This document shows, piece after piece, positions 53,315 to 63,462 of a stretch of DNA of 63,462 bases. The translations under genes were made by a program, and so were the position numbers. Numbering within the stretch: position 1 is the first letter of the stretch; each line of letters begins with the position of its first letter. The stretch is from Paracoccaceae bacterium. Lineage in GTDB: Bacteria; Pseudomonadota; Alphaproteobacteria; Rhodobacterales; Rhodobacteraceae. A model generated the notes under the pieces. That model was not told the origin of the DNA and did no database searches. It worked only from the letters and a program-made list of their open reading frames with translations. The stretch lies in the NCBI GenBank assembly GCA_022448245.1, contig JAKVCO010000022.1, positions 1 to 63,462 of the forward strand, in the 5' to 3' direction.

Positions 53315-53989
53315 ATGGAAGCAGCAGCTGATTTCTCCATGTGGGGGCTCTTTGCCCGCGCGACGATCACAGTAAAGGTCGTCATGATAATGCTCATCAT
53401 CGCGTCGGGGTGGGCTTGGGCAATCATCATCAACAAATGGGTCCAGTACCGCGCTGCACGCCGCAAGGCTGCGCGCTTTGATCAGTCATTTTGGTCGGGA
53501 GAGCCGCTAGACGAGCTCTTCGATAGCCTCAACATGGCGCCGTCGAATGCGTCTGAGACGATCTTCTCGGCGGGCATGATGGAATGGCGCCGGTCCCACA
53601 AGCTGGACGGTGGGCTTATTGCCGGCGCACAGGCGCGGATCGACCGGTCCATGGACGTGGCCATCGCCAAGGAAGCCGATACCCTTCAGAAGGGCCTGCC
53701 GATCCTCGCAACGGTGGGATCGACCGCACCCTTTGTTGGGCTCTTCGGCACGGTCTGGGGCATCATGAACGCCTTCATCGAGATCGCAGAGCAGCAGAAC
53801 ACATCGCTGGCCGTCGTAGCACCCGGCATTGCGGAAGCGCTTCTTGCGACGGGCCTGGGCCTTCTCGCAGCTATCCCGGCAGTGATCTTCTATAACAAGT
53901 TCAGCGCCGACAGCGATCGCATCGTGGCAGGCTACGAGGCCTTCGCGGACGAGTTCTCAACCATCCTCAGCCGCCAGCTGGATAGCTGA
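53315..53989 (+). CDS. tolQ: Tol-Pal protein TolQ
   Basis: TolQ is the inner-membrane subunit that with TolR forms the proton-driven motor for outer-membrane constriction at division. The 224 residues have three membrane helices (about 18-40, 135-158, 168-190), with PFVGLFGTVWGIMNAF and ALLATGLGLLAAIPAV in the latter two. Start ATG 53315 follows AGAGG. Confidence 0.94.
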   Translation: MEAAADFSMWGLFARATITVKVVMIMLIIASGWAWAIIINKWVQYRAARRKAARFDQSFWSGEPLDELFDSLNMAPSNASETIFSAGMMEWRRSHKLDGGLIAGAQARIDRSMDVAIAKEADTLQKGLPILATVGSTAPFVGLFGTVWGIMNAFIEIAEQQNTSLAVVAPGIAEALLATGLGLLAAIPAVIFYNKFSADSDRIVAGYEAFADEFSTILSRQLDS

Positions 53990-53990
53990 C

Positions 53991-54482
53991 ATGGGGGCCT
54001 CTGTTCAGCACAGCGATAGCGGTGGGGGTGGCCGCAGGCGCCGCCGTACCAGATCGCGCCCCATGGCCGAGATCAACGTGACGCCGTTTGTGGACGTCAT
54101 GATGGTGCTTTTGATCATCTTCATGGTGGCCGCGCCCCTTTTGACAGTGGGCGTACCGGTGGAGCTGCCGCGCACAGCGGCAGGCGCGCTGAGCGCGGAC
54201 ACTGAAGAACCACTTACCGTGACCCTTACCGAAGACGGCCGGATCATCATCCAGACCACGGAAGTCCCAGAAGGCGAGCTTCTCACCCGGTTGCGGGGCA
54301 TCGCGCAGGAGCGGGCCGACAACAAAGTCTTCCTGCGGGCCGATGGCGCCATTCCCTATGAACAGGTCGTACAGATCATGGGCGCGCTCAATGCGGGCGG
54401 GTTTGCCGATATTGGCCTTGTGACTGATCTGGGTGGGCCGACGCTCGATGGATCCTCCGCTGCGGCGGGCGAGGACGGGTAG
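53991..54482 (+). CDS. tolR: Tol-Pal protein TolR
   Basis: TolR (ExbD-like) has one N-terminal membrane helix with the proton-path Asp in INVTPFVDVMMVLLIIFMV and a periplasmic domain to residue 163. The N-terminus is Gly/Arg-rich. It starts one base after the tolQ stop. Confidence 0.94.
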   Translation: MGASVQHSDSGGGGRRRRRTRSRPMAEINVTPFVDVMMVLLIIFMVAAPLLTVGVPVELPRTAAGALSADTEEPLTVTLTEDGRIIIQTTEVPEGELLTRLRGIAQERADNKVFLRADGAIPYEQVVQIMGALNAGGFADIGLVTDLGGPTLDGSSAAAGEDG

Positions 54483-54488
54483 GGCCCA

Positions 54489-55610
54489 ATGTCCCTCGGC
54501 GGATACCTCTCCACGGTCGCGCATGCCTCGTTGATTGGCTATGCGCTGTTCGGACCGACCTTCGCGTCCGAGCCTTTGCCTGCGGAAGATATCCAGCAGG
54601 TTTCCGTGATCTCAGAAGCTGAATTCCTGGCACTCATGGCGCCGGAGCCTGAGCCCGTAACCCCCGAGGTGCCCGCAGCTCTCACGCCACCGGATGAGCC
54701 TGAGCCCGAGCCCACGCCGCCCGAGGTGACTGCGCCTGAGCCTGCGCCTGAGCCCTTGCCCGAGCCGCCATCGCCGCCGCCGCCACCCGATCCGATCCCG
54801 GCGCCGCCGGAACCCGAACCGGTGCCACAGGTGAGCGAAGAGGTCATCATCCCACCTACGCCTTTGGCGCCGGAGACGGTCGTCGCGCCAATCTCCCAGA
54901 CGCGTCCGAACCCGCGCCCAGCCCCGCGCGTGGCGCCGGAGCCTGTGGCACCGCCCGAACCTGACGCCCAAGTGGCCGACGAGGTTCAAGAGGCCGCGCA
55001 GCCGCTCGAAGAACCCGAGGTTGTGACTGAGCAGGAAGAACAAGAGGCCACGTCGCCGGAAGAAGCCACGACCGAGACCGTGACCGAGGCCGAAGAGGCA
55101 CCGCTCTCCGGCGCTATCGCCACATCTTTGCGCCCGCAGGCCCGCCCGACGCGTCCCCAGCCGCAAGACGAAACTGAGGTAGTCGAGGACCCGGCGCCGG
55201 CGAGCTCTGAAAATGAAGATGATGTGGCCAATGCCCTCGCCGAAGCGCTAGCGGCAGAAGACCCGGCGCCCTCACAGCCTACCGGTCCGCCGCTGACATC
55301 TGGTGAGAGGGACGCGCTGCGCGTGGCGGTCTCCCGATGCTGGAATGTGGGGTCGCTCTCGACCGAGGCGCTTTCGACGATTGTCGTCGTGGGCGTCGAC
55401 ATGAATGCCGATGGCACACCCAATAACGGGTCCATCTCTTTGCTGTCGTCTTCAGGCGGGAGCGCACAGGCCGCGCAGCAAGCCTACGAGGCGGCGCGCC
55501 GCGCAATCATTCGCTGCGGCGCCCGTGGCTTTGACTTGCCACGTAAAAAATACGACCAGTGGAGGAAGATCGAAATGACCTTCAATCCCGAGCAAATGAG
55601 GATCAGATAA
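54489..55610 (+). CDS. tolA: Tol-Pal protein TolA
   Basis: TolA spans the periplasm and links TolQR to Pal and TolB. The 373 residues have an N-terminal anchor helix ([16 protein letters not shown]), a Pro/Glu-rich linker of about 200 residues instead of the Ala/Lys helix of enterobacteria, and a C-terminal domain from about 270 with a cysteine pair ([15 protein letters not shown]). Its stop overlaps tolB by one base. Confidence 0.9.
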   Translation: MSLGGYLSTVAHASLIGYALFGPTFASEPLPAEDIQQVSVISEAEFLALMAPEPEPVTPEVPAALTPPDEPEPEPTPPEVTAPEPAPEPLPEPPSPPPPPDPIPAPPEPEPVPQVSEEVIIPPTPLAPETVVAPISQTRPNPRPAPRVAPEPVAPPEPDAQVADEVQEAAQPLEEPEVVTEQEEQEATSPEEATTETVTEAEEAPLSGAIATSLRPQARPTRPQPQDETEVVEDPAPASSENEDDVANALAEALAAEDPAPSQPTGPPLTSGERDALRVAVSRCWNVGSLSTEALSTIVVVGVDMNADGTPNNGSISLLSSSGGSAQAAQQAYEAARRAIIRCGARGFDLPRKKYDQWRKIEMTFNPEQMRIR

Positions 55611-56920
55611 TGCGATTTATTGTGGTTCTACTTGCAGCCCTTTGGGGCGTCACAGCAACCGCGCAGCAGGGTCCGCTCCGGCTGGAGATCACCGAAGGTG
55701 TGATCGAGCCGCTGACCTTCGCGATCCCCGCTTTTGAGGCCGAAAACGACGCCGCGCGGCAGCTCGCGCAGGATGTCAGCCGCGTGGTGGCGTCTGACCT
55801 CTCCGGCACGGGCCTTTTCCGCGAGATCCCGGCGACGAGCTTCATTGCGCAGCGCGCGGCCTTCGCCGCGCCCGTACGGTTCCCTGATTGGCGCGCGATC
55901 AACGCGCAGGCCATGATCACAGGCGCCGTTGCGGTGTCGGGCGGCCAGGTCACGGTCAAATTCCGCATCTACGACGTCTTTTCTGGTGCCGAACTCGGGC
56001 AGGGCCAGCAGCTTGTCGGTACTGAGGCTGGCTGGCGCCGCATGGCGCATAAGGTGGCCGATCAGGTCTATTCCCGGATTACGGGCGAGGCGCCGTACTT
56101 CGACAGCCGCGTTGTCTTCATTTCCGAGACCGGTCCCAAGGGGAACCGCCGCCAGCGCGTGGCGCTGATGGACTATGATGGCGCAAATGTGCAGTTCCTG
56201 ACGGATAGCTCGTCGATTGTTCTGAACCCGCGGTTCTCGCCCACGGGCGACCGTATCCTCTACACCTCCTACGAGACGGGCTTCCCGCAGATCTTCATGC
56301 TCGATGTGGCTACCGTGGGCCGCCGTAGCCTTGATACAGGCGATGGCTCCATGGGCTTCGCGCCGCGCTTTGCCCCGAATGGTCGCACAGCGGTCTATTC
56401 GCTGGAGCAGGGCGGTAATTCGGACCTCTACAAGATCGATCTGGTCTCTGGTGCACGCCAACGCCTGACGAACGCGCCCTCGATCGAGACCGCGCCGTCC
56501 TACAGCCCCGACGGCCGCCAGATCGTCTTCGAAAGCGACCGTTCTGGCACCCAGCAGCTTTACGTGATGCCTGCAAACGGGGGCGAGGCGCGCCGCATCT
56601 CCTTCGGTGAGGGGCGGTATTCGACGCCTGTCTGGTCGCCGCGTGGCGACCTCATCGCCTTCACGAAGCAAACGAAGGGCCGTTTCGCGATCGGCGTGAT
56701 GCGCGTGGATGGCTCAGAGGAGCGACTGCTGTCAGCCTCCCCGCTCGACGAAGGCCCCACCTGGTCGCCCAATGGCCGCGTGATCATGTTCACCCGCGAG
56801 ACGCTGGGCGAGAACGGCGCGCCGTCGATCTATTCGGTCGACATCACGGGCCGCAATCTCAAGCGGATCGAGCTGCCCAACGATGCCTCCGACCCCGCCT
56901 GGGGCCCGCTGCAACCGTAA
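55610..56920 (+). CDS. tolB: Tol-Pal protein TolB
   Basis: TolB is the periplasmic partner of Pal. The 436 residues show a signal peptide (1-19), an N-terminal alpha/beta domain, and a six-bladed propeller with repeats such as [42 protein letters not shown] and [10 protein letters not shown]. Start ATG 55610 forms TAATG with tolA. Confidence 0.95.
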   Translation: MRFIVVLLAALWGVTATAQQGPLRLEITEGVIEPLTFAIPAFEAENDAARQLAQDVSRVVASDLSGTGLFREIPATSFIAQRAAFAAPVRFPDWRAINAQAMITGAVAVSGGQVTVKFRIYDVFSGAELGQGQQLVGTEAGWRRMAHKVADQVYSRITGEAPYFDSRVVFISETGPKGNRRQRVALMDYDGANVQFLTDSSSIVLNPRFSPTGDRILYTSYETGFPQIFMLDVATVGRRSLDTGDGSMGFAPRFAPNGRTAVYSLEQGGNSDLYKIDLVSGARQRLTNAPSIETAPSYSPDGRQIVFESDRSGTQQLYVMPANGGEARRISFGEGRYSTPVWSPRGDLIAFTKQTKGRFAIGVMRVDGSEERLLSASPLDEGPTWSPNGRVIMFTRETLGENGAPSIYSVDITGRNLKRIELPNDASDPAWGPLQP

Positions 56921-56980
56921 CGTGATTTCAGTTTTTTACGCCCTCATGATACCAAGAGAAAAATAGGGACGAGCAGAACC

Positions 56981-57499
56981 ATGACCCACCTTCTTCGCCT
57001 TTTGGCCCTTTCGGCGCTGATCTTTGTGACGGCGTGTTCCAACCCCGGTCGCTTCGGTGGCTTTGGCGGCGATGGCGCCATCGACCCCAACGCAGCTGGC
57101 ACCGAGGTTGATCCAGCCTCCGACCCGACGTCGCCTGCCTTCTTTTCGCAGACGATCGGGGACCGCGTGCTTTTCGCCGTGGACCAGTCAACGCTGGGTC
57201 CTGAGGCTCAACTGATCCTCGAACAACAGGCCGTTTGGCTGATGTCGAATGCAGATTACGAGGCCATCATCGAGGGCCATGCGGACGAGCAAGGCACGAC
57301 TGAATACAACATCGCGCTGTCTGCGCGCCGCGCGAACGCTGTGCGCGAGTTTCTTGTGACGCGCGGCGTGGCAGGCAACCGGCTGCGCACGCTGCCACTG
57401 GGCAAAGAACGCCCGGCAGAGCTCTGTGCGGAGGAGCGGTGCTACTCCGCAAACCGCCGCGCCGTGACGATCATCTCCACTGGTCCGGCGCTCTCGTGA
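56981..57499 (+). CDS. pal: Peptidoglycan-associated lipoprotein Pal
   Basis: Pal links the outer membrane to peptidoglycan. Residue Cys19 follows the lipobox VTAC; the OmpA-like domain runs from about 55 to 168 with IIEGHADEQGTTEYNIALSARRA. The length of 172 is usual. It overlaps cpoB by one base. Confidence 0.95.
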   Translation: MTHLLRLLALSALIFVTACSNPGRFGGFGGDGAIDPNAAGTEVDPASDPTSPAFFSQTIGDRVLFAVDQSTLGPEAQLILEQQAVWLMSNADYEAIIEGHADEQGTTEYNIALSARRANAVREFLVTRGVAGNRLRTLPLGKERPAELCAEERCYSANRRAVTIISTGPALS

Positions 57500-58302
57500 T
57501 GATCCGCCGCGCCGCCTTTGCCCTTCTTCTGTGCGTCGCCACGCCCGTGGTCGCGCAACAGCAGGAGACGCTTGCCGATATCAAGCAGGAGCTCTCGGTC
57601 ATCTTAGTTGACCTTCAGCGCCTCAAGCAGGAGCTGAACACCACTGGCTTCACCGGTGGCGTGGAAGGCGGCTCGGTTCTCGATCGGGTGAATGCGATCG
57701 AGGCCCGCGTTCAGGCGCTGACCTCCAAAGCTGAAGAGCTCGAATTCCGCATAGACCGTGTGGTGCGTGATGGCACGAACCGGCTGGGCGATCTTGAATT
57801 CCGCCTGTGTGAGCTCGAAGAGGGCTGCGATATCGCCAACTTGGGCGAGACGCCTTTGATCGGCGGCGTCGATGCCGAACCGCAGGCGCCGATTTCTGCG
57901 GCACCCGATACCTCGGGCCTGACGGTGAACGAGAATTCCGACTATCAGGCAGCTCAAAGCGCCCTCGATGCAGAGGATTTTGCGCAAGCGGTCGACCTCT
58001 TTGGCAACTTCGTGACGACCTACCCCGGTGGGCCGCTGACGATCGACGCTCAGTACTATCAGGGCGAGGCCCATGAGGGGCTGGGCGAGATGCGCGCTGC
58101 TGCACGGGCCTACCTTGGGGCGTTTTCGGCCAATCCCGACGGCACCCGCGCACCAGACGCGCTGTTCAAGCTGGGCACGTCCTTGCAATCGCTCGGTCAG
58201 TCCGCGGAGGCTTGTGTGACGCTGGGCGAGGTCATCAACCGCTTCCCGGGAGGCGATGCAGCCGCCCGCGCCGTAGCCGCGCAGGGCAAATTTGGCTGCT
58301 GA
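57499..58302 (+). CDS. cpoB: Cell-division coordinator CpoB (YbgF)
   Basis: CpoB couples Tol-Pal to septal peptidoglycan synthesis. The 267 residues have a signal peptide (1-20, ending VVAQ), a coiled coil (about 30-95), and TPR repeats (YQAAQSALDAEDFAQAVDLFGNFVTTYPGG and following). ATG 57499 forms TGATG with pal. Confidence 0.92.
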   Translation: MIRRAAFALLLCVATPVVAQQQETLADIKQELSVILVDLQRLKQELNTTGFTGGVEGGSVLDRVNAIEARVQALTSKAEELEFRIDRVVRDGTNRLGDLEFRLCELEEGCDIANLGETPLIGGVDAEPQAPISAAPDTSGLTVNENSDYQAAQSALDAEDFAQAVDLFGNFVTTYPGGPLTIDAQYYQGEAHEGLGEMRAAARAYLGAFSANPDGTRAPDALFKLGTSLQSLGQSAEACVTLGEVINRFPGGDAAARAVAAQGKFGC

Positions 58303-59497
58303 TCTAGCGGAACGCTTCGGCGCCGAGATGGGCCGCCTCGTCGGCCCTGGTTTTCCATCTCAGTTCTCGCTTGCTGTTTCAGGCGGCGGCGACAGCATGG
58401 CGATGCTCTATCTCGCGGCCCCCTGGGCGCGGGTCATGGGCATCTCGCTTGATGTGCTTACCGTTGATCACGGGTTGCGCGATGTGTCGGGCGAGCTCGA
58501 TCTCGTCGCACAGGCCGCGGCTGAACTTGGCCTGACGCATCACGTGTTGCCTTGGCGGTGGGACGGCGAGGGCAATCTATCCGAGGCTGCGCGCGACGGG
58601 CGCTATGCGGCCATGGCGGCCCACGCGAAGGTACTGCTCGTCGCCCATACCGAAGATGACGTCGCTGAGACCTTTCTGATGCGTCTGGCCCGTGGCTCGG
58701 GCGTAGAGGGGCTCTCTGCCATGGCGTGGCGGGTCGAGAGGGAGGGGATGACACTCCTTCGCCCGCTTTTGTCGACCACCCGCGAAGAGCTGCGCCACTT
58801 CTTGCGTGTGCTGCACATCGAGCACGCCGAAGATCCGACCAATGAAGACCCCAGCTATGACCGTGTGAAGATGCGGCAAGCCCTGCCGGCGTTGGCTGAA
58901 CTGGGGCTTACGCCGTCGAGGCTCGCTGACACAGCTCACCGTTTGGGCCGGGCGCGCGAAGTATTGGGGCAGGCGGCGCTGGCGGCCCATGAGGTCGCGC
59001 TCGCAGATGATCCGGCGCCGATGCTTTTTGATGTGACTTACGATCGCGACATCTTCGCGCAGCATCCGCGTGACACTCAGCTGCGTCTTCTTGCGACGGC
59101 GCTGCAATATGTCTCCCGCAATCCACATCGCCCAAGGCTCGCCCCGCTGGAGGAGGCGCTTGACCGCGCGCTGGGTGGCGGGGCCACGACGCTCCATGGG
59201 GGGTACATCTATCCGCACCGCGAAAAGCTCTTCATTTGTGCCGAGTTGGCGCGTGTGACCGCTTCAGACGACTGGCTGGGGGGCTTCGACACTGGCCCTC
59301 ACGATTTGCGCGTGCTGGGGGAGGCTGGGGCCGCGCAACTACGCGATCAGACCCAATTGCCGGCCCGTGTGCTCTGGCCTTGCCCTGCCGTGTGGGAAGG
59401 TGAGCGCGTCCTAGCCTGCCCGCGAATTGGTCAAAAAGAGCGCTGGAACCCCGCGCCAGACCGTGCGCGTTTCACCCGATTGCTCACTTCGCGTTGA
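58292..59497 (+). CDS. tilS: tRNA(Ile)-lysidine synthetase TilS
   Basis: TilS converts C34 of tRNA-Ile(CAU) to lysidine so that it reads AUA. The PP-loop SGGGDSMAM is near residue 31, then VDHGLR and AHTEDDVAETFLMRLARGSG. At 401 residues it has the N-terminal domain plus a short C-terminal part. The start is TTG 58292, inside cpoB; another initiation site in the first 20 codons is possible. Confidence 0.92.
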   Translation: MAADLAERFGAEMGRLVGPGFPSQFSLAVSGGGDSMAMLYLAAPWARVMGISLDVLTVDHGLRDVSGELDLVAQAAAELGLTHHVLPWRWDGEGNLSEAARDGRYAAMAAHAKVLLVAHTEDDVAETFLMRLARGSGVEGLSAMAWRVEREGMTLLRPLLSTTREELRHFLRVLHIEHAEDPTNEDPSYDRVKMRQALPALAELGLTPSRLADTAHRLGRAREVLGQAALAAHEVALADDPAPMLFDVTYDRDIFAQHPRDTQLRLLATALQYVSRNPHRPRLAPLEEALDRALGGGATTLHGGYIYPHREKLFICAELARVTASDDWLGGFDTGPHDLRVLGEAGAAQLRDQTQLPARVLWPCPAVWEGERVLACPRIGQKERWNPAPDRARFTRLLTSR

Positions 59498-59575
59498 ACC
59501 TTTCGCTTTTATCTCTATCTTTGTACGGACGCCTGCGGGTTAAGCCCGCATCCCATCCCTCATGAGGAGAGACCC

Positions 59576-61495
59576 TTGGGCAACGCAAGAAACTTCGCCT
59601 TTTGGATCGTCCTGTTCCTTCTTCTTCTCGCGCTTTTCCGCCTGTTTTCAGGTGATGGAGCCACCGGCCAGTCCGGTACGCTGAGCTATTCCGAATTCGT
59701 TGAAGCCGTCGAAGGCGGCTCCGTGAGCTCGGCCGTGATCGACGGAGAACGGATTACGTTCCAAGGTGCAGACAGCCGCACATACACGACGGTTCAGCCG
59801 TCAGATGCCAATGTCAGCGATCTTTTGATCGCCAATGACGTGGCCGTTCAGGTGCAGCCGCAAGAAGATTCAATCTTCCAGACCCTTTTCCTGACGCTTT
59901 TGCCGTTCCTCCTGCTGATCGGCGTGTGGGTCTACTTCATGAACCGCATGCAAGGAGGCGGCCGCGGTGGCGCAATGGGCTTTGGTAAGTCCCGCGCGAA
60001 GCTGCTCACTGAAAAGCATGGCCGCGTGACGTTTGACGACGTCGCAGGCATCGATGAAGCCAAGGAAGAGCTCGAAGAGATCGTTGAGTTCCTGCGCAAC
60101 CCGCAGAAATTCTCCCGCCTCGGCGGCAAGATCCCCAAGGGCGCGCTTCTTGTGGGCCCTCCGGGCACCGGTAAAACGCTCCTCGCTCGCGCCATCGCAG
60201 GCGAAGCGGGCGTGCCGTTCTTCACGATCTCCGGTTCTGACTTCGTTGAGATGTTTGTTGGTGTCGGAGCGAGCCGTGTCCGTGACATGTTCGAACAGGC
60301 CAAGAAGAACGCACCGTGCATCGTGTTCATCGACGAAATCGACGCCGTGGGCCGGTCCCGTGGCGTGGGCTACGGCGGTGGCAACGACGAACGTGAGCAA
60401 ACGCTGAACCAGCTCCTCGTGGAGATGGACGGTTTTGAGGCCAACGAAGGCATCATAATCGTGGCGGCCACGAACCGCCCTGACGTTCTCGACCCCGCGC
60501 TTCTGCGACCGGGCCGTTTCGACCGTCAGGTTCAGGTGCCGAACCCCGACATCAAAGGCCGCGAGAAGATCCTCGGTGTCCACGCCCGCAAGGTGCCTCT
60601 GGGGCCCGATGTGGATCTGCGCATCATCGCGCGCGGTACGCCGGGCTTCTCGGGGGCTGATCTGGCGAACCTCGTTAACGAATCTGCCCTGATGGCGGCG
60701 CGCGTTGGTCGTCGTTTCGTGACGATGGAAGATTTCGAGAACGCCAAGGACAAGGTCATGATGGGTGCTGAGCGCCGGTCCATGGTCATGACCGAGGACG
60801 AAAAGAAGCTGACCGCGTATCATGAAGCCGGCCACGCCGTGGTGGGCCTGTACGTGCCGCAGCATGATCCAATCCATAAGGCGACGATCATTCCGCGCGG
60901 CCGTGCGCTGGGCCTCGTGCTCTCGTTGCCGGAGCGTGATCAGCTGAGTGTTTCGCGCACGAAGTACACCTCCAAGATCGCCATGGCGATGGGGGGCAAA
61001 GTGGCCGAGGAGCTGAAGTTTGGTGAAGAGAACGTGACCTCGGGCGCGACCTCCGACATCCAGCAGGTCTCCAAGATCGCGCGCGCCATGGTCACGCAAT
61101 TCGGCTTCGCCGAAGAGCTTGGACACGTCGACTACGCCAATGAGCAGCAGTCCTACTTGGGCTCCTATGGCGGCGGCACCAGCCACTCCCAGGCCACGCA
61201 GCAGATCATTGACCAGAAGGTCAAAGAGCTGATCGACACGGGCTACGAGACCGCCAAGCGCATCCTGACCGAGCATGAGGAAGAGTGGGAAAACCTCGCG
61301 CAAGGCCTCCTCGAATACGAGACGCTCACCGGTCCGGAGATCCGCAAGGTGATGAATGGCGAGGCGATCACACGCGGTGATGATGACGATGACGGGGAAA
61401 TCTCCGGCACGCCGTCAGTCACGGCCATTCCCAAAGCCAAGGGCCGCAAGAAAGACACGCCACCTTCCGGCGATATGGAGCCGGAACCCACCTAA
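59576..61495 (+). CDS. ftsH: ATP-dependent zinc metalloprotease FtsH
   Basis: FtsH is the membrane AAA+ protease that degrades misfolded membrane proteins and regulators. The 639 residues have two membrane helices (about 6-22 and 104-122) flanking a periplasmic domain, Walker A GPPGTGKT, Walker [10 protein letters not shown], and the zinc HEAGH in [10 protein letters not shown]. It starts at TTG 59576 behind GAGGAGAGA. Confidence 0.97.
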   Translation: MGNARNFAFWIVLFLLLLALFRLFSGDGATGQSGTLSYSEFVEAVEGGSVSSAVIDGERITFQGADSRTYTTVQPSDANVSDLLIANDVAVQVQPQEDSIFQTLFLTLLPFLLLIGVWVYFMNRMQGGGRGGAMGFGKSRAKLLTEKHGRVTFDDVAGIDEAKEELEEIVEFLRNPQKFSRLGGKIPKGALLVGPPGTGKTLLARAIAGEAGVPFFTISGSDFVEMFVGVGASRVRDMFEQAKKNAPCIVFIDEIDAVGRSRGVGYGGGNDEREQTLNQLLVEMDGFEANEGIIIVAATNRPDVLDPALLRPGRFDRQVQVPNPDIKGREKILGVHARKVPLGPDVDLRIIARGTPGFSGADLANLVNESALMAARVGRRFVTMEDFENAKDKVMMGAERRSMVMTEDEKKLTAYHEAGHAVVGLYVPQHDPIHKATIIPRGRALGLVLSLPERDQLSVSRTKYTSKIAMAMGGKVAEELKFGEENVTSGATSDIQQVSKIARAMVTQFGFAEELGHVDYANEQQSYLGSYGGGTSHSQATQQIIDQKVKELIDTGYETAKRILTEHEEEWENLAQGLLEYETLTGPEIRKVMNGEAITRGDDDDDGEISGTPSVTAIPKAKGRKKDTPPSGDMEPEPT

Positions 61496-61521
61496 AGATG
61501 ATGATGATGATTTCGAGGAGC

Positions 61522-61553
61522 ACCGCCCCCACAAGGGCGGCGTTTCTTGTTGT
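61522..61553 (+). terminator. Probable ftsH terminator
   Basis: ACCGCCC and GGGCGGC form a stem over CCACAA, followed by GTTTCTTGTT. The T-run is imperfect. Confidence 0.6.
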
Positions 61554-61609
61554 AGGGTGATCAGTGACCTAGGTTAGTACTCAAGAGACATGCACCTGAG
61601 GAGCACCAA

Positions 61610-62275
61610 TTGGCTTCCACCTCAGAACAGTTCAGCACAAGCGTGATGCCTTACTACCTTCCATTCGTTGCTGCTCTCGTGTTGCTCGTCGGGGTGCTGG
61701 CGTCAGCGCTGATCCCCGGTCTGTGGGAACCCGGCTTTTACGCTGAACACGGCCCGCTCGAGACCGCGTCCTTCCTTCTTTATCTGGTCGGCGCGGCTGG
61801 GTTCCTTTGGCTTTGGCCACGGATGGCACTCGGTGGGGCATGGCACGTCACAGCGCTACTTCTGCTATTTGCCGCGCGTGAGCTCGATTGGGACAAGAAG
61901 TTCACCGACAAAGGCGTGCTTCAATCAGCTCTCTATACGGGCGATTACCCCCTCATGCAGAAGCTCGCTGGCGGGGCTGTGATCCTTCTCGTGCTCGCCA
62001 TTCTCTACCGTTTTCTGCGCCATGGCGCGGGGCCGTTCTTTCGGGCTTTGCGGGGCGGGGAATTGTGGGCGTGGTCTGCCTTTGCGGCCGTGATGATCAC
62101 CGTCGCTACGAAAAGCGTCGACGGTATCGACCGCAAGTTGACCCCGATGGGGATCGACCTTGGCCCGGGCCTCATTCAGGCCTTTGCAGTTGCCGAAGAA
62201 AGCGGTGAGTTGCTTTCGCCCTTGTTGCTCGCGCTGTCGCTGTGTTCTTGGGTAGCACACAAGCAACGCAGCTGA
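61610..62275 (+). CDS. Membrane hypothetical protein, 221 aa
   Basis: An unrecognised integral membrane protein with about six hydrophobic segments (for example YLPFVAALVLLVGVLASALIP, near 15-35) and conserved-looking charged residues inside, such as ARELDWDKKFTDKG and a late EESGELLSPLL. Start at TTG 61610 behind GAGGAG. No substrate or partner evident. It lies between ftsH and a MOSC-domain gene. Confidence 0.7.
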   Translation: MASTSEQFSTSVMPYYLPFVAALVLLVGVLASALIPGLWEPGFYAEHGPLETASFLLYLVGAAGFLWLWPRMALGGAWHVTALLLLFAARELDWDKKFTDKGVLQSALYTGDYPLMQKLAGGAVILLVLAILYRFLRHGAGPFFRALRGGELWAWSAFAAVMITVATKSVDGIDRKLTPMGIDLGPGLIQAFAVAEESGELLSPLLLALSLCSWVAHKQRS

Positions 62276-62285
62276 CGGAGGTTCC

Positions 62286-62885
62286 ATGCCCGCTCTGAAA
62301 CCGACGACCTATTCTGGGACAGTGCGCTGGATTGGCCGCGTTGCTGATCGGGAGGCCACGCTCGCCTCGGCACCGCTGGAAAAGGTAGAGATTACCTTTG
62401 AGGGTATCTCGGGCGAGTCCCATGGTGGGCTCACGCGGTCGTCCTGTAGCCGCGTAAAGTCTCAGCACCCTCGTGGAACCGAGATCAGGAATACTCGGCA
62501 GTTATCGGTGGTCAGCGCAGAGGAGCTTTCCGCGATTGCGACCAAGATGGGGGTGGAGAGCCTCTCTCCCCATCAGATCGGCGCCTCGCTCATGATTGAG
62601 GGTTTGCCCGATTTCACGCATCTGCCCCCGTCCTCTCGGCTACAGGGGCCGTCGGGGGTGACCTTCATCGTCGATATGGAGAACCGTCCCTGCCATCTTC
62701 CAGCACCGGTGATTAATGAGACAGATCCGGGCAAGGGCGGCAAGTTCCGGTCAGCAGCTGAAGGGATGCGCGGCGTCACCGTCAGCGTTGAGCGCGAGGG
62801 TGAATTGGCCGTGGGCGACGTCCTGACCCTCCACATCCCGGATCAACGGGCTTGGGCCCAGCTTGAGGACGTGCGAGGGGCATAG
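62286..62885 (+). CDS. MOSC-domain protein
   Basis: A 199-residue protein resembling MOSC (molybdenum cofactor sulfurase C-terminal) domains: a beta-rich fold with FEGISGESHGGLTR near 39-52, and the conserved cysteine in ENRPCHLPAP near 145. Such proteins carry activated sulfur or bind molybdenum cofactor. It starts 10 bases after the previous gene, so is probably co-transcribed. Confidence 0.8.
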   Translation: MPALKPTTYSGTVRWIGRVADREATLASAPLEKVEITFEGISGESHGGLTRSSCSRVKSQHPRGTEIRNTRQLSVVSAEELSAIATKMGVESLSPHQIGASLMIEGLPDFTHLPPSSRLQGPSGVTFIVDMENRPCHLPAPVINETDPGKGGKFRSAAEGMRGVTVSVEREGELAVGDVLTLHIPDQRAWAQLEDVRGA

Positions 62886-63021
62886 GTTTCCTATTGTGCG
62901 CACTGGGTAGGCCGCGGCGACGCGGGCGACGTGCATCATGTCGGAATTGGGGTGCCTGAGCGGCTCAGATTCGCGCTACGCGGCCAGTGAAGACGATTGC
63001 ATACCGCCGGGAGGCCGCCCC

Positions 63022-63462
63022 ATGGGCTACAAGACTGATATTGAGATTGCGCGTGAGGCGCAGAAGAAGCCGATCCAGGAGATTGGTGCGAAGATCGGGA
63101 TTGGGAGCGGTGATCTGCTTCCTTATGGGCACGACAAGGCGAAGGTGAGCCAGGAGTTCATCAACTCGACGAAGGGTCGTGAGAACGGCAAGCTGATCCT
63201 TGTGACGGCGATCAACCCGACGCCTGCGGGCGAGGGCAAGACGACGACGACGGTGGGTCTGGGCGATGGCCTGAACCGCATCGGCAAGAACGCGATGATC
63301 TGCATCCGTGAGGCCTCGCTGGGGCCGAACTTCGGGATGAAGGGCGGGGCGGCCGGGGGCGGTTACGCTCAGGTCGTGCCGATGGAGGAGATGAACCTCC
63401 ACTTCACGGGCGACTTCCACGCGATCACGTCGGCGCACTCGCTGCTCAGCGCGATGATCGAC
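63022..63462 (+). CDS. fhs: Formate-tetrahydrofolate ligase Fhs, 5' part
   Basis: Fhs makes 10-formyl-THF from formate, ATP and THF. The first 147 codons are in the window and the gene runs off its end. Visible are the ATP-binding [18 protein letters not shown] and [22 protein letters not shown] 63022 follows GGGAGG. The 136 bases before it show no gene. Confidence 0.93.
   Translation, partial: MGYKTDIEIAREAQKKPIQEIGAKIGIGSGDLLPYGHDKAKVSQEFINSTKGRENGKLILVTAINPTPAGEGKTTTTVGLGDGLNRIGKNAMICIREASLGPNFGMKGGAAGGGYAQVVPMEEMNLHFTGDFHAITSAHSLLSAMID

Noticed and set aside
59870..61303. 477-codon open frame opposite ftsH
   Set aside because: Shadow of ftsH; His/Asp-rich reverse-complement composition only.
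1..63462. Mobile element, prophage or tRNA-linked island
   Set aside because: No transposase, integrase, phage gene or tRNA was found; the broken genes have point lesions, not insertions.

Overview
The window is a gene-dense, GC-rich chromosomal segment from an alphaproteobacterium, most likely a Rhodobacterales (roseobacter-type) genome. Pointers are an Irr-type Fur regulator divergent from fabA, a SAM/SAH-type riboswitch in front of metK, a protein with a VPLPA-type C-terminal sorting signal, DUF1127 and LapA small proteins, and the housekeeping gene orders. No rRNA, tRNA, CRISPR array, transposase or phage gene was seen. The assignment rests on reading the sequence, not on a database search.

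Layout. 1-5100: fabA/irr divergent pair, miaB, and two neighbouring exported proteins that share a short unnamed cysteine domain. 5200-12800: phoH, ybeY, corC, lnt, metK and trmB, interrupted after phoH by a TauD-like gene and a GNAT gene broken by one stop codon. 13000-17600: aroA, a GFA-domain gene, cmk, an aldo/keto reductase and a DUF2130 gene. 17570-20900 (minus strand): rpsA, ihfB, lapA-like and trpF, a block that looks inverted between cmk and trpB. 21200-27700: an acidic repeat protein, trpB, a ThDP enzyme and a run of decayed genes. 27660-33000 (minus strand): DUF2237, serine hydrolase, DUF2332, pth, a sorting-signal protein and rplY. 33100-39000: transporters, a sulfotransferase, lldD, a nitroreductase and a MarR regulator with two operator-like sites. 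39000-45600: exported and membrane proteins of unknown role, including a trypsin-like protease homologue and a Gln/Phe-Gly-rich peptidoglycan-binding protein. 45700-49500: MFS transporter, msrA, prmA and small proteins. 49750-63460: ruvCAB, ybgC-tolQRAB-pal-cpoB, tilS, ftsH, a membrane protein, a MOSC protein and the start of fhs.

How the genes work together. Most of the window is core machinery: lipid and lipoprotein maturation (fabA, lnt), translation and tRNA modification (miaB, trmB, tilS, pth, rplY, rpsA, prmA, ybeY), methionine/SAM and one-carbon metabolism (metK, fhs), aromatic amino acids (aroA, trpF, trpB), recombination (ruvCAB) and envelope constriction (Tol-Pal). The less ordinary parts are (a) the exported-protein cluster at 39705-45562, the best candidate for an undescribed system; (b) at least five genes carrying fresh-looking stop or frameshift lesions, three of them side by side at 26437-27666; (c) several RNA or DNA structures at gene starts (metK, pth, rpsA, trpB, the lldD/nitroreductase divide); and (d) a dispersed palindromic intergenic repeat present in three places.
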